This document shows, one piece after another, positions 44,893-53,618 of a stretch of 64,000 bases of DNA (position 1 is the first letter of the stretch; each line of letters begins with the position of its first letter). Source of the stretch: Actinomyces israelii DSM 43320 (lineage in GTDB: Bacteria; Actinomycetota; Actinomycetes; Actinomycetales; Actinomycetaceae); assembly GCF_000711965.1 (NCBI RefSeq), contig NZ_JONS01000010.1, forward strand, positions 59,522 through 123,521, in the 5' to 3' direction. The notes under the pieces were generated by a model. It had not been told where the DNA came from and searched no databases. It saw only the letters and a program-made list of their open reading frames with translations. The position numbers and the translations under genes were made by a program.

Positions 44893-47316
44893 ATGACGCC
44901 GGAGCCGTCGGCCAGATCTTCGCTCACGAGCCGGGTACGGGCGACAGTGCCGATGCTCTTCGGCGCTGTCGCCATCCTCATGGGCATCGCCGTCTACTCT
45001 ACCGCCTCGATCAGCGCATACCCGCGCGTTCCTGATGGCGTGAGCCCCACGTCAGCGACCGCTTCCGCGTCGGCATTCGCCGAGGCCGTCGGGATCGGGG
45101 CGCTGGGGAACACACGAGTCACTGTATCATCAGACTCGATGGCCGCGACGTGGTTCACCCTCAATGGTCTTTCCGCCTCAGAGGCAGCTGGTCTGCCCAT
45201 TTACTACTGGACCGTGAACGACGAGTCAAGCGATTGCTCCATCGACGTGCTCCTCGACGGGTCGGTAGGCGGCTTCAGATGCCCGGCCGACGCAGTGTCC
45301 AGCATCTCGGCGGAGGCGCTGGTCTCCTGGGCGGGCGCCCGCACCACGACTGCGGGCGTTGAGGAGAGCGACGTGGATTCCATCCTGAATGGTTCGGGGT
45401 CCGGACGAACGCTCGTATGGTCGGATGCGGCTTACGGCGAAGCGGTCGTCGAATACACACTCGCACGTGAGAACGATACCGTCGTCATGCGGGACTCCCT
45501 TGTCCCGCCGGCCTCCGAGCAGTCCGCGATCGAGCGATCATCCTTCATCGGCGAGGCTACATCGACGGTCGGCTTCGTGTCGTGCCTGATACTCCTAATC
45601 CTCGCCGTCGGGTCCTCGCTCCGGTCTCCTGTCGGCAGAGTCTCCTCTCGTCCGCTCACAGTCATCACTCTGGTTCTCGCGACCCTCGTTATGTGCTCCG
45701 CAGCCAACAGCCTCACGAGCACCACCATCGTCCCGCCGCCCGGCGTGTCGGAGAGCATATACATCCAGGCGCTGTTCCTTTCCAACGGCTTTGCCGCTGC
45801 GCTGCTCTTCCTTACCGTGAAAATATGCGGAGAGGCCGGTGCGGCCCTCACTCCGCCCTCGGGAGGATGCCTGCTCGGCCGGGTGACATGCCTCCCCCGT
45901 CGACAGGTCGGGCTCGGCCTTGTCACCGCGGCGGTTTGGCTGGCGGTGTGCTCCGTCGTCTATGCGTGGACCAACGAGAACGGGCTGACTTCGGTCAGTC
46001 TGAGCCAACCGGACGACTTCGCCGCTGCAAGCGCCTTTCCTCTTGCAGCCCCATTACTGTCCTCGCTGGTCGCAGCGTTCCAGGAGGAGATCCTCTTCCG
46101 CTGGTTCGCCCTACGATACATCGCCTCCAGGACGAGGAGCCTTGCTCTGGCCATCACGGTCACAGCCGTCCTCTGGGCGCTCATCCATGCAAACTACAGG
46201 ATCATCCCACCGGCTTCGCGCGTCATCGAGCTCGTCCCCCTAGGGATAATCCTTTCCGTCCTGAGCCTGCGTTATGGAGTCATCACTGCGATCGTCGCGC
46301 ACTTCGCGATCGACTACATCACCGAGGCGCTGCCTCTTGCACGCATTGCATCGCCACCTGAGACCGTCATCCTACTGGTCCTGCTCGCACTACCGGCCTC
46401 CATCTGCTTCATCCGTTGGACGCGCGCGCCGATCGACCGCCTCGAGAAGATCGAAATGACCGGGTCCGGCTCGGAGCCGGCGAAGACAGACGCGCACCGC
46501 AGGCAGCTGGCAACACGCCTTCCTCGATCCAGTGAGCCCACCGAGAGACGAACAAGTGCCATCACGGTCCGAGCAGCATGCAAGGTATTCGACGACATCA
46601 CCGCGCTGCATAACGTCAGCTGCACAATGCAGTACGGGAAGATCAACTGCCTCCTCGGGCCGAACGGCGCCGGAAAGACCACCCTCATTCACGTCGTCAT
46701 CGGGCAGGAGACGCTCACCGACGGCAGTGTCGAGCTAAGAGTCCAGCGCACCTCGCCACACCATGCGTGCGCGATCGGGTACGTCCCGGACGCGTCATTG
46801 GTGTATCCGCTGCTCACCGTTCGCGAGCACTTACGACTGATCGAAGCCGTATACCAGCTGTCCAGGTTCGACATGTCGAACGAGAACGATCTTCTCAAGC
46901 GATTCGGATTGGAGAGGCATGCGAACCACCTTGCAAGCAAATTGTCTAGAGGACTCAAGAAGAGGCTGATGCTGGCGTGCGCCGTCCGCCAAGGAGCATC
47001 GATCATCATCCTGGACGAGCCCTTCGACGGCCTCGACCCAGCAGGCCAGGACACGCTGATGAAACTATTGGTTGACCTGCGGGACACCGGACGCTGCGTC
47101 CTCGTCTCGACGCATCGGCTGGATATCGCAGAGCGGATCGCTGACGCTCTTCTCGTCCTTAGCGACGGCGAGGTCGTGTTCTCCGGCACAGGAGCACAGT
47201 TTGCGCGCGCAGGCCTCCCGTCACCGGGCAAAACGGCCTTCGAGGCGGCTTTCGCGGCCGTGAGCACGGCTGGCGGCCGTGCTCCCATGGCGGAGTGGGA
47301 CGGAACGAGCACATGA
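44893..47316 (+). CDS. CPBP-family membrane protease fused to an ABC ATPase (SkfC-SkfE-like fusion)
   Basis: An 807-residue two-part protein. Residues 1-530: one helix near 18-40, an extracytoplasmic region (about 45-220), then about eight helices holding the CPBP protease motifs. These are E398-E399-ILF-R403, H432 (LWALIHAN) and H470-FAI-D474. Residues 555-800 form an ABC nucleotide-binding domain: Walker A GPNGAGKTTL (589-598), signature LSRGLKK (684-690), Walker B IIILDEPFDGLD (D708, E709) and H741. In the Bacillus skf operon the CPBP protein SkfC and ATPase SkfE are separate genes. Predicted roles are leader removal or cyclisation plus export. Starts 2 nt after the maturase stop; overlaps the permease by 4 nt. 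Confidence 0.88.
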   Translation: MTPEPSARSSLTSRVRATVPMLFGAVAILMGIAVYSTASISAYPRVPDGVSPTSATASASAFAEAVGIGALGNTRVTVSSDSMAATWFTLNGLSASEAAGLPIYYWTVNDESSDCSIDVLLDGSVGGFRCPADAVSSISAEALVSWAGARTTTAGVEESDVDSILNGSGSGRTLVWSDAAYGEAVVEYTLARENDTVVMRDSLVPPASEQSAIERSSFIGEATSTVGFVSCLILLILAVGSSLRSPVGRVSSRPLTVITLVLATLVMCSAANSLTSTTIVPPPGVSESIYIQALFLSNGFAAALLFLTVKICGEAGAALTPPSGGCLLGRVTCLPRRQVGLGLVTAAVWLAVCSVVYAWTNENGLTSVSLSQPDDFAAASAFPLAAPLLSSLVAAFQEEILFRWFALRYIASRTRSLALAITVTAVLWALIHANYRIIPPASRVIELVPLGIILSVLSLRYGVITAIVAHFAIDYITEALPLARIASPPETVILLVLLALPASICFIRWTRAPIDRLEKIEMTGSGSEPAKTDAHRRQLATRLPRSSEPTERRTSAITVRAACKVFDDITALHNVSCTMQYGKINCLLGPNGAGKTTLIHVVIGQETLTDGSVELRVQRTSPHHACAIGYVPDASLVYPLLTVREHLRLIEAVYQLSRFDMSNENDLLKRFGLERHANHLASKLSRGLKKRLMLACAVRQGASIIILDEPFDGLDPAGQDTLMKLLVDLRDTGRCVLVSTHRLDIAERIADALLVLSDGEVVFSGTGAQFARAGLPSPGKTAFEAAFAAVSTAGGRAPMAEWDGTST

Positions 47317-48929
47317 CACGGGCCGTTCACGCCCTGCTCAGTGCCCGCTGGAGGGGCGTGAGGAACAGAATAGCGGCGCTCCTGTCTCATTGGCCGGGCA
47401 GGGTCGGAGGTCTTGTTGCCGTTATCATCATTCTGCGGCTCATCCATGGCCTGGCCCGCATACCCGCATCGGCCTCGGGCACCGGCAACACGAACATCGC
47501 GACGACCGTGTACGCCAGCACCACCCTCCTTATCGTCTGCGGGTACGGAACACGATCAGTCGTTCGACCTCCTTTCGTCCTCGCGCTCGGCGACTTCGGT
47601 GTACTCGACGCGCACGCCCTGATCAGGCCCGCCCTGGTCGCCGGTCTCCTCGCTCGTGTCCCGATGGCCGCTTTGGTGTCGCTGCTTGCAACATCAGTGC
47701 TCGTGAACCTCACCCCTGAGGTCTGGCCGACAACGCGTTCACGCGCTGGGGCTATTCTTTTTCTCCTAGCAGGCCAGCTCGCGCTGACGTCGCTGCGGCT
47801 CGCCTCCGGGTGCGCGGCATGGGCGTGGCCGCGATGGAGGCTCGTGCTGGCGGGTGTGTGGATCATCCCCGCCGCCGGCTGTATCGCCCTGATACTCCTA
47901 CGCCTCCCGTCCCAGGGAACGGATGCATTCTTGACCTGCGCCGGACTGTTCGCCCTCGTAGACGATCATGTCGGCTGTGCCGTCGTTATTTGCCTCCTCT
48001 TTTTCGCGATCTCCTCCTCAGCCGTCATCCGAGTCGCTCCGCGCCTAGTCCCGATATGGGCATCCACCGGTCGGCAGATCGCCACGATCATCGATCTTGC
48101 TCATGAGGCCGACGCGGCGGCGGCGCTTGCGTTGGCGCAGTCCTCGCGAGCCAGGAGCAGATCTATTCCACGTTCTCTCGCCGGCCCCAAGGGCTTCCTC
48201 GGACGACAACTTATGGAAGCGCACCGCAGAAAGATCGGCAGGGCACTGGCCGCGCAGGTCGTATGCGCCTGCGCGCAGAGCTGGCTCGTGGCCCGTTTTC
48301 TGCCGTCCTGGTGGTTTCTTGCGTTCCTCGCCATCGGCTCTTTCGTCGTCCCGCAAGCGGTCCTTGACGGCGCGCTGAGTGAGGTTCGATATCCGGTCTT
48401 CGTTATGGCAGGCGTGCACGACAGACGGCGCGCGCTCGCTGCCTGTCTGTGGTCGTGCGTCCTACCGGCGAGCAGGGTGGTGCTGCTCCTCCTCTTGACG
48501 TCACTCAGTGCCATCACAGCGGGGATCAGTCCGCGCTTCGGGCTCATCGCAGTCGGTTGCGCCATCACCTGGGCGTCCTTCGCCGCGTGCTGCTCCAGTG
48601 CCGGCGCCCTCACTCGACTCTTCAGAAGCCGGACACGCGCGTCAGGGGGATCAGCCGCAGTGGCCTCCTTGGGCGGGCCGGTGCTTCTGGCTGTCGGGCA
48701 GGCGGCGGCCCATCTCCCGGTATCGCACACCACGGCATCCGGAGTCCTCGTACTCGTCGTGCAGGCGGCGGTGGCCTTCGTCCTCTCGTGGGCCTTGCTG
48801 TACATCGCCATCTCTGCCGGAACTGATAAACGCTACACGATTCTGAGCGACGATGCCCTGTCGGCGCTCACGAATGACCTCGTCGCAGACACAGGCACCA
48901 AAAGGGAAGAAAGGAACGATGTGCAATGA
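47313..48929 (+). CDS. Membrane permease of the peptide cluster (SkfF-like position)
   Basis: 538 residues with about ten to twelve hydrophobic segments and short polar loops. The central cytoplasmic stretch (about 250-310) is rich in Arg/Ala/Ser. No named family motif stands out. Position immediately after the CPBP-ABC fusion, with an ATGA overlap (47313-47316), makes it the likely membrane partner of the fused ATPase, matching SkfF in the Bacillus skf operon. It would export, or give immunity to, the modified peptide. A longer frame begins at 47295, but the ATG at 47313 fits the overlap. Its end overlaps the Clp-N gene by 4 nt. Confidence 0.75.
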   Translation: MTRAVHALLSARWRGVRNRIAALLSHWPGRVGGLVAVIIILRLIHGLARIPASASGTGNTNIATTVYASTTLLIVCGYGTRSVVRPPFVLALGDFGVLDAHALIRPALVAGLLARVPMAALVSLLATSVLVNLTPEVWPTTRSRAGAILFLLAGQLALTSLRLASGCAAWAWPRWRLVLAGVWIIPAAGCIALILLRLPSQGTDAFLTCAGLFALVDDHVGCAVVICLLFFAISSSAVIRVAPRLVPIWASTGRQIATIIDLAHEADAAAALALAQSSRARSRSIPRSLAGPKGFLGRQLMEAHRRKIGRALAAQVVCACAQSWLVARFLPSWWFLAFLAIGSFVVPQAVLDGALSEVRYPVFVMAGVHDRRRALAACLWSCVLPASRVVLLLLLTSLSAITAGISPRFGLIAVGCAITWASFAACCSSAGALTRLFRSRTRASGGSAAVASLGGPVLLAVGQAAAHLPVSHTTASGVLVLVVQAAVAFVLSWALLYIAISAGTDKRYTILSDDALSALTNDLVADTGTKREERNDVQ

Positions 48930-49342
48930 GCGGCTTCACCCAGAGTGCGAAGACGGTGCTCAAGGACTCGAGAAGCGCGGCCAGGCAACGGGGCGCGTCG
49001 CAGGCGACGGCTCTCGACGTCCTCATCGCCGCCATCCGCAGCTCGCCGTCTGTCGCCGCCGTCGCCGACGGCATCCACCTGGACTGGCACGACCTCCTGG
49101 CCGCCGGCGCCCAGTCCGACCGTCAGGGCCAGGGGCTGTTCCGTCTGCTGAAGAGGCCGGTGGGGTTCGACGACGAGACCAAGACGGTCCTTGTCAGGGC
49201 GACGGCGCTGGCGTCCGGTGGGGACGTATCCGCCCACCACCTCGCGGCGGCGGCGCTCGAGGTCGACGACGACCGCGTGTCCGAGCTGCTCGCGGTGAGG
49301 GGAACAGACCGCGCCTCACTGCGCGCCGCGCTCCTGTCCTGA
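48926..49342 (+). CDS. Clp-N repeat-domain protein in the peptide cluster
   Basis: 138 residues formed of two Clp N-terminal-type repeats: FTQSAKTVLKDSRSAARQRG with TALDVLIAAIR, and FDDETKTVLVRATALASGGD with VSAHHLAAAAL. These repeats form the substrate- and adaptor-binding domain of ClpA/ClpC unfoldases. No AAA+ domain is attached, so it could bind the peptide, act as a ClpC adaptor or decoy, or provide immunity; all of these are inference. ATGA overlap with the permease gene (48926-48929) places it in the operon. GC content and codon use approach those of the housekeeping genes. Confidence 0.75.
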   Translation: MSGFTQSAKTVLKDSRSAARQRGASQATALDVLIAAIRSSPSVAAVADGIHLDWHDLLAAGAQSDRQGQGLFRLLKRPVGFDDETKTVLVRATALASGGDVSAHHLAAAALEVDDDRVSELLAVRGTDRASLRAALLS

Positions 49343-49383
49343 CCCGTCAACGCCGGGCCGGCCTATCGCTCGGGGCCGTCGTC

Positions 49384-49431
49384 GCGCGCGCCGGGCCCCG
49401 GCCCTGTGAGGGGTCGGGGCCCGGCGCGCGC
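49384..49431. terminator. Large hairpin between convergent Clp-N and tsf genes
   Basis: A 17-bp perfect stem (gcgcgcgccgggccccg and its complement) with a 14-nt loop that can pair further (ccct-gtg-aggg). It lies between the stop of the Clp-N gene (49342) and the end of tsf (49494) and probably terminates both transcripts. Confidence 0.75.
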
Positions 49432-49493
49432 GGCGGTCCGGCACCCGGCGCGTACGGCGGTCCGGCGCCCGTGGCGGCCGGGTTCCGGGTGGG

Positions 49494-50342
49494 TCAGGCG
49501 CCGACGCGGAAGCGGACGAAGCCGGTGAGAGAGCCGCCGGTGGCCTTGACGACCTTGCCGACCGTGGTCTTGGGGTCCTTGGCGTAGGGCTGGTCCACCA
49601 GGCAGTTCTCCTTGAAGTAGCCGTTCAGGCGGCCCTCGACGATCCTGGGGACGGCCTTCTCGGGCTTGCCCTCGGCGCGGGTGGTCTCCTCGGCGATGGC
49701 GCGCTCCTTGGCGATCGTCTCGGCGGGGACGTCCTCGCGGGTGAGGTAGAGCGGGGAGTAGGCGGCGACGTGCATCGCGACGTCGTGGGCGACCTCGGCC
49801 GCCGCCTCGTCGGTGCCGACGAGGACCGCGACCTGCGCCGGCAGGTCGGGGTTGGTGCGGTGCAGGTAAGTCTCGACCCTGGGGGCCGCCAGGCGGCCCA
49901 CGCGGCGCACGACGATCTTCTCGCCGATGACGGCCTGCATGGAGTCGGTCAGCTCCTTGACGGTGGAGCCGCCTGTGGCGACCCCGGCGAGCTCCTCGAC
50001 GGTCTCGGCGCCGGAGTCGACGGCCGCGTCGAGGACCTTGGCGGCGAAGTCGATGAACTTCTGGTTCTTGGCCACGAAGTCGGTCTCGGCATTGACCTCG
50101 ACCAGGACGCCGACCTGACCGCCAGTGCCATCAGTGGCCTCGACGACCTTGGCGGCAATGAGGCCCGCGGTGGCGGAGCGGCCCTCGCGCTTGGCGATGC
50201 CCTTCAGGCCCTTGACGCGGATGATCTCAATGGCCTTCTCGGCGTCACCGTCGGCCTCCTCGAGGGCCTTCTTGACGTCGAGCATGCCGGCGCCGGTCTT
50301 CTCGCGCAGCGCCTTGATGTCAGCAGTGGTGTACTTCGCCAT
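49494..50342 (-). CDS. tsf: Elongation factor Ts
   Basis: Nucleotide exchange factor for EF-Tu. MAKYTTADIKALREKTGAGM is the canonical opening, followed by LDVKKALEEADGD. The core signature VEVNAETDFVAKNQKFIDFA and the C-terminal dimerisation and coiled-coil regions are present. 282 residues. ATG at 50342 with AGGAG seven bases upstream. Follows rpsB by 64 bp as usual. The next conserved gene, pyrH, is displaced by the peptide cluster, and the hairpin at 49384-49431 ends the transcript. Confidence 0.97.
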   Translation of the reverse strand: MAKYTTADIKALREKTGAGMLDVKKALEEADGDAEKAIEIIRVKGLKGIAKREGRSATAGLIAAKVVEATDGTGGQVGVLVEVNAETDFVAKNQKFIDFAAKVLDAAVDSGAETVEELAGVATGGSTVKELTDSMQAVIGEKIVVRRVGRLAAPRVETYLHRTNPDLPAQVAVLVGTDEAAAEVAHDVAMHVAAYSPLYLTREDVPAETIAKERAIAEETTRAEGKPEKAVPRIVEGRLNGYFKENCLVDQPYAKDPKTTVGKVVKATGGSLTGFVRFRVGA

Positions 50343-50406
50343 TAAATTCTCCTGGTTGTGCTGGAGTGTGTCTGTGACCGGCTGTGCTCGCCGGCAGGCG
50401 GGGCGC

Positions 50407-51267
50407 TCAGGCCTGCCCGCTCGGCTCGGCGACCGGCTGCTCGGGGGCGGCGGCCTGCTCAGCCTGCTCGGGCTGCCCGGCCTCGGCGCCGGCCAGGAGG
50501 GCGGCCTCCCACTCGGGCAGCGGCTCGGCGTCGGGCGCAGGGACCTCGGCCTCGGCACCCGTGCGGGCGCGGCCGGCGGAACGGGCGACGAGGCCCTCGG
50601 CGGCGGCGTCGGCGATGACGCGGGTCAGCAGGCTGACGGCGCGAATGGCGTCGTCGTTGCCGGGGACGCCGTAGGTGACCTCATCGGGGTCGCAGTTGGT
50701 GTCGAGAATAGCGACGATGGGGATGTTCAGCTTCCGGGCCTCCGAGACCGCCAGGTGCTCCTTCTTGGTGTCCACCACCCACACCGCGGCCGGCAGCCTG
50801 GACATGTCGCGGATACCGCCGAGGGTCTTGACGAGCTTGTCCTTCTCACGGCGCATCATGAGCAGCTCCTTCTTGGTGCGGCCGGAGCCGGCCACGTCGT
50901 CGAAGTCGATCTGCTCGAGCTCCTTCATGCGGTCCAGGCGGGTGCGCACGGTGGAGAAGTTGGTGAGCATGCCGCCGAGCCAGCGCTGGCTCACGTACGG
51001 CATGCCGACGCGCTGGGCCTGCTCGGCCACGGCGGCCTGAGCCTGCTTCTTGGTACCGACGAACAGGATGGTGCCACCGCGGGCGACGGTCTCCTTGACA
51101 AAGTCATAGGCGGTGTTGATGCCCTCGACGGTCTGCTGGAGGTCGATGACGTAGATGCCGTTGCGCTCGGTGAGGATGAAGCGCTTCATCTTGGGGTTCC
51201 AGCGGCGGGTCTGGTGGCCGAAGTGGACACCGCTCTCAAGGAGCTGACGCATGGTGACGATCGCCAT
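50407..51267 (-). CDS. rpsB: Ribosomal protein S2
   Basis: Small-subunit ribosomal protein. [20 protein letters not shown] opens the protein. [40 protein letters not shown] and [13 protein letters not shown] are diagnostic. An Ala/Glu-rich C-terminal tail (about 230-286) is typical of actinobacteria. ATG at 51267 with a GAAAGGA shortly upstream. Heads rpsB-tsf; the promoter lies in the 577-bp gap shared with the divergent M23 peptidase gene. Confidence 0.97.
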   Translation of the reverse strand: MAIVTMRQLLESGVHFGHQTRRWNPKMKRFILTERNGIYVIDLQQTVEGINTAYDFVKETVARGGTILFVGTKKQAQAAVAEQAQRVGMPYVSQRWLGGMLTNFSTVRTRLDRMKELEQIDFDDVAGSGRTKKELLMMRREKDKLVKTLGGIRDMSRLPAAVWVVDTKKEHLAVSEARKLNIPIVAILDTNCDPDEVTYGVPGNDDAIRAVSLLTRVIADAAAEGLVARSAGRARTGAEAEVPAPDAEPLPEWEAALLAGAEAGQPEQAEQAAAPEQPVAEPSGQA

Positions 51268-51844
51268 GTCGGTCCTTTCGCGCGCAGTCCGGAGGTTGCC
51301 GGGTGCGCTGTGGGTCGTGGGGCGGTTGCCCACCGGTCTCGGCGGCGCCCCGGTATTAATGGTTCCTCCCCGTTGACCGGAGGGCCCGCGCGGCGGGCCG
51401 CGGCTCCGTCCCGGCGGAGGCCGGGAGGATGGGGCCTGGTGCCCGCGACGCGCTGCCACCCTCGCCGCCCGGATGCTCATCCAGACGGTTCAGGACCTCG
51501 GCCGCGACGCCCGAAAGGAATCCCCGCGCCCGAGTCGGACTGAGCCGGTGGGCGCGGGCGCGAGCACGCGAAGTCAGCCGCCCCCGGTCGGCGCCGAACC
51601 CGTTCAGGGCCGCTCCAGGCCGATCCAGAACCGATCCAGAACCGGTTCGCGCAGACCACAGGCGACTGCGACGGTGAGACTACCACAGCACTTATGACGA
51701 TTCCGCACCGATCCGGGAGAATCTCGGGAGCGCGGGGATGTCGTTCCCATCACCTCACCGGGCTCCACAGGCGCCCGGGGCACACCGCCCTCCACGGGGC
51801 TCGACGCCGTCGGGTGCGCCGTCCGGGACCCCCGGGGCAGCCTG
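51268..51844. other. 577-bp divergent intergenic region (rpsB / M23 peptidase)
   Basis: Holds the promoters and long leader of rpsB and the upstream region of the peptidase gene. A tandem 11-bp duplication (ccgatccagaa twice) lies at about 51621-51644. Upstream of rpsB the minus strand has a GGGGAGGAAC purine stretch (about 51367) that is not followed by a start codon. I cannot place the rpsB promoter firmly. Confidence 0.45.
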
Positions 51845-52477
51845 ATGGGCATGAGCACCGCGCACGCCTCCGCGCCGTCGTCGTCGGCCCGGCGCCGCCG
51901 GCCGCCACCGGGCCGCCGCGTTCGCCGTCTCGCGGCGGGCCTGGCCCTCGGCCTGCTGCCGCTGTCCGCCACCGGACCGCCGCCCGGCACCGCGCCGGCG
52001 CAGAGCCCGGGCCTCCCCGCGGCGGTCGTCGCGCGGGCGCCGGCTCCCGCACCGCGCCCCCGCTACGGGTGGCCGACCGGCGCCCCCGCGGAGGTGGTTC
52101 AGGGCTTCGATCCGCCCGCGGTGGTCTGGGGCTCGGGGCACAGGGGCGTGGACCTGTCCCTCGCGGCCGGGTCGCCGGTGCTCGCGGCAGGCGCCGGGAC
52201 CGTGGCCTTCGCGGGCGCGGTCGCGGGCCGCCCGGTGGTCTCCATCGACCACGCCGACGGGATCCGCACCACCTACGAGCCGGTCGAGCCCTCGGTGGCG
52301 GCCGGGGACGCTGTCGCGCGCGGGCAGGTCATCGGCACGCTCGTCGCGGGGCACCGCTCCGACGGGGTGGACGCGCTCCACTGGGGGGCGCGCACCGGAC
52401 CGAAGAGCTACGTCAACCCGCTGCGCCTTCTGCGGCCCGCCGTCATCCGCCTCAAGCCGCTGGAGGCCGGGCGGTGA
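51845..52477 (+). CDS. M23-family peptidase (LytM-like), secreted
   Basis: 210 residues. An Arg-rich N terminus and a hydrophobic segment (LAAGLALGLLPLSATG) form a signal peptide. A Pro/Ala-rich linker follows. The LytM domain (about 75-195) has GHRGVDLSLAAGSPVLAAGA with the His/Asp zinc ligands, GTVAFAGAVAGRPVVSIDH, and LHWGAR with the last His. Expected to cut peptidoglycan cross-links or act as a regulator of other hydrolases. ATG at 51845 or 51851; neither has a strong ribosome site. A gene of this type is usual between rpsB and xerC. Confidence 0.88.
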   Translation: MGMSTAHASAPSSSARRRRPPPGRRVRRLAAGLALGLLPLSATGPPPGTAPAQSPGLPAAVVARAPAPAPRPRYGWPTGAPAEVVQGFDPPAVVWGSGHRGVDLSLAAGSPVLAAGAGTVAFAGAVAGRPVVSIDHADGIRTTYEPVEPSVAAGDAVARGQVIGTLVAGHRSDGVDALHWGARTGPKSYVNPLRLLRPAVIRLKPLEAGR

Positions 52478-52530
52478 GCGCGGCCGGGCCAGCGGGCCGG
52501 GCGGTGAGCGCGGCCGGGCCGGCGGGCCGG
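52471..52530 (+). repeat. Tandem 30-bp duplication starting at the M23 stop codon
   Basis: Two 30-bp units, gcggtgagcg-cggccgggcc-RgcgggccgG, at 52471-52500 and 52501-52530, the first including the TGA of the peptidase gene. One further case of duplication at a gene end. Confidence 0.8.
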
Positions 52531-52568
52531 GCGTCGGCAGGCGGTCAGAGCCGTCAGGAAGAGCCGGC

Positions 52569-53555
52569 TCAGGCCCGCGGAAAGGCCTGGGCGTACACCG
52601 ACCGCAGGCGCTCGGCCGACACGTGGGTGTAGCGCTGGGTGGTGGCCAGGGAGGCGTGGCCGAGCAGCTCCTGGACGCTGCGCAGGTCCGCCCCCCCGTT
52701 CAGGACGTGGGTGGCGGCGCTGTGCCGCAGCCCGTGCGGCCCGAGGTCGGGCACGCCCGCGAGCGCGGCCGCGCGGTGAACGACGTCGCGCACCGCGCGC
52801 GGGTCGAGGCGCCGTCCGCGCGCCCCGACGAAGAGCGCCCCGCCTGCCGCCCTGAGGGCGATACGCCCGCGCACCGCCAGCCAGTCCTCCAGCGCCCTGG
52901 ACGCGGGCGCCCCGTAGGGCACGGTGCGCTCCTTGTCCCCCTTGCCCAGCACGCGCATGGTGCGGCGGGAGCGGTCCAGGTCGGCGACGTCGAGGCCGCA
53001 CAGCTCCGAGACGCGCACCCCGGTGGCGTAGAGGAGCTCCAGGAGGGCGACGTCGCGCAGCGCCACGGCCCGTGCAGCGCCCTGCCCGCCCTCCTTCGAG
53101 GCGCCCTCCGCCGGGAGCGCGGCCTCCTCGGCGCGGCGCGCGGCAGCCGCCAGCAGCGCCCGGGCCTGCTCCTCGGTCAGGACCGCCGGCAGCCGGCCGT
53201 CGGCCCGGGGCGAGCGCAGCCGGGCGGCGACGTCGGCGGCGAGCAGGCCGCCGTGGTGCGCCCAGGCGGAGAAGGTCCTCGCCGCGGCCGAGCGGCGCGC
53301 GATCGTGGCCCGGGAGCCGCCGGAGGCCGACATCTGCGCCAGCCAGGCGCGCAGGTCGGCCAGGTCGAGGCTGGCCAGGGCCGGGGCGACCGGCTCCTCG
53401 GGGCCTTCCCCGACGCCGAGGAAGGTCAGCAGGTCCGCGAGGTCGCCGAGGTAGGCGCGCACGGTGTGCCCGGACAGGCCCCGCTGCAGCGACAGGTGAC
53501 GGGCCCACGCCTCGCTCAGCTCGCCGCGGGTGCGCGGCCGGACCGGATCGCTCAT
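52569..53555 (-). CDS. xerC: Tyrosine recombinase XerC
   Basis: Resolves chromosome dimers at dif with XerD. The N-terminal SAM-like domain (LSLQRGLSGHTVRAYLGDLA) is followed by the catalytic domain: Arg in YATGVRVSELCGL, Lys in GKGDKERTVPYG, HGLRHSAATH (HxxR), LGHASLATTQRYTH (His and the nucleophilic Tyr). 328 residues, with an Ala/Glu insertion near 165-180. Start ATG at 53555. Normally followed upstream by dprA; here a two-component and ABC module separates them. Confidence 0.94.
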   Translation of the reverse strand: MSDPVRPRTRGELSEAWARHLSLQRGLSGHTVRAYLGDLADLLTFLGVGEGPEEPVAPALASLDLADLRAWLAQMSASGGSRATIARRSAAARTFSAWAHHGGLLAADVAARLRSPRADGRLPAVLTEEQARALLAAAARRAEEAALPAEGASKEGGQGAARAVALRDVALLELLYATGVRVSELCGLDVADLDRSRRTMRVLGKGDKERTVPYGAPASRALEDWLAVRGRIALRAAGGALFVGARGRRLDPRAVRDVVHRAAALAGVPDLGPHGLRHSAATHVLNGGADLRSVQELLGHASLATTQRYTHVSAERLRSVYAQAFPRA

Positions 53556-53618
53556 GGGGGCAGGCTATCCCGGGTTCTGCGACGGTAAGGCCGGGCCCCG
53601 GGGCGAGTAGTGCGCCGT

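Noticed and set aside
51355..51400. Short leader ORF upstream of rpsB
   Set aside because: A good purine-rich ribosome-like site exists on the minus strand, but only ATT/AAT follow; no start codon is available.
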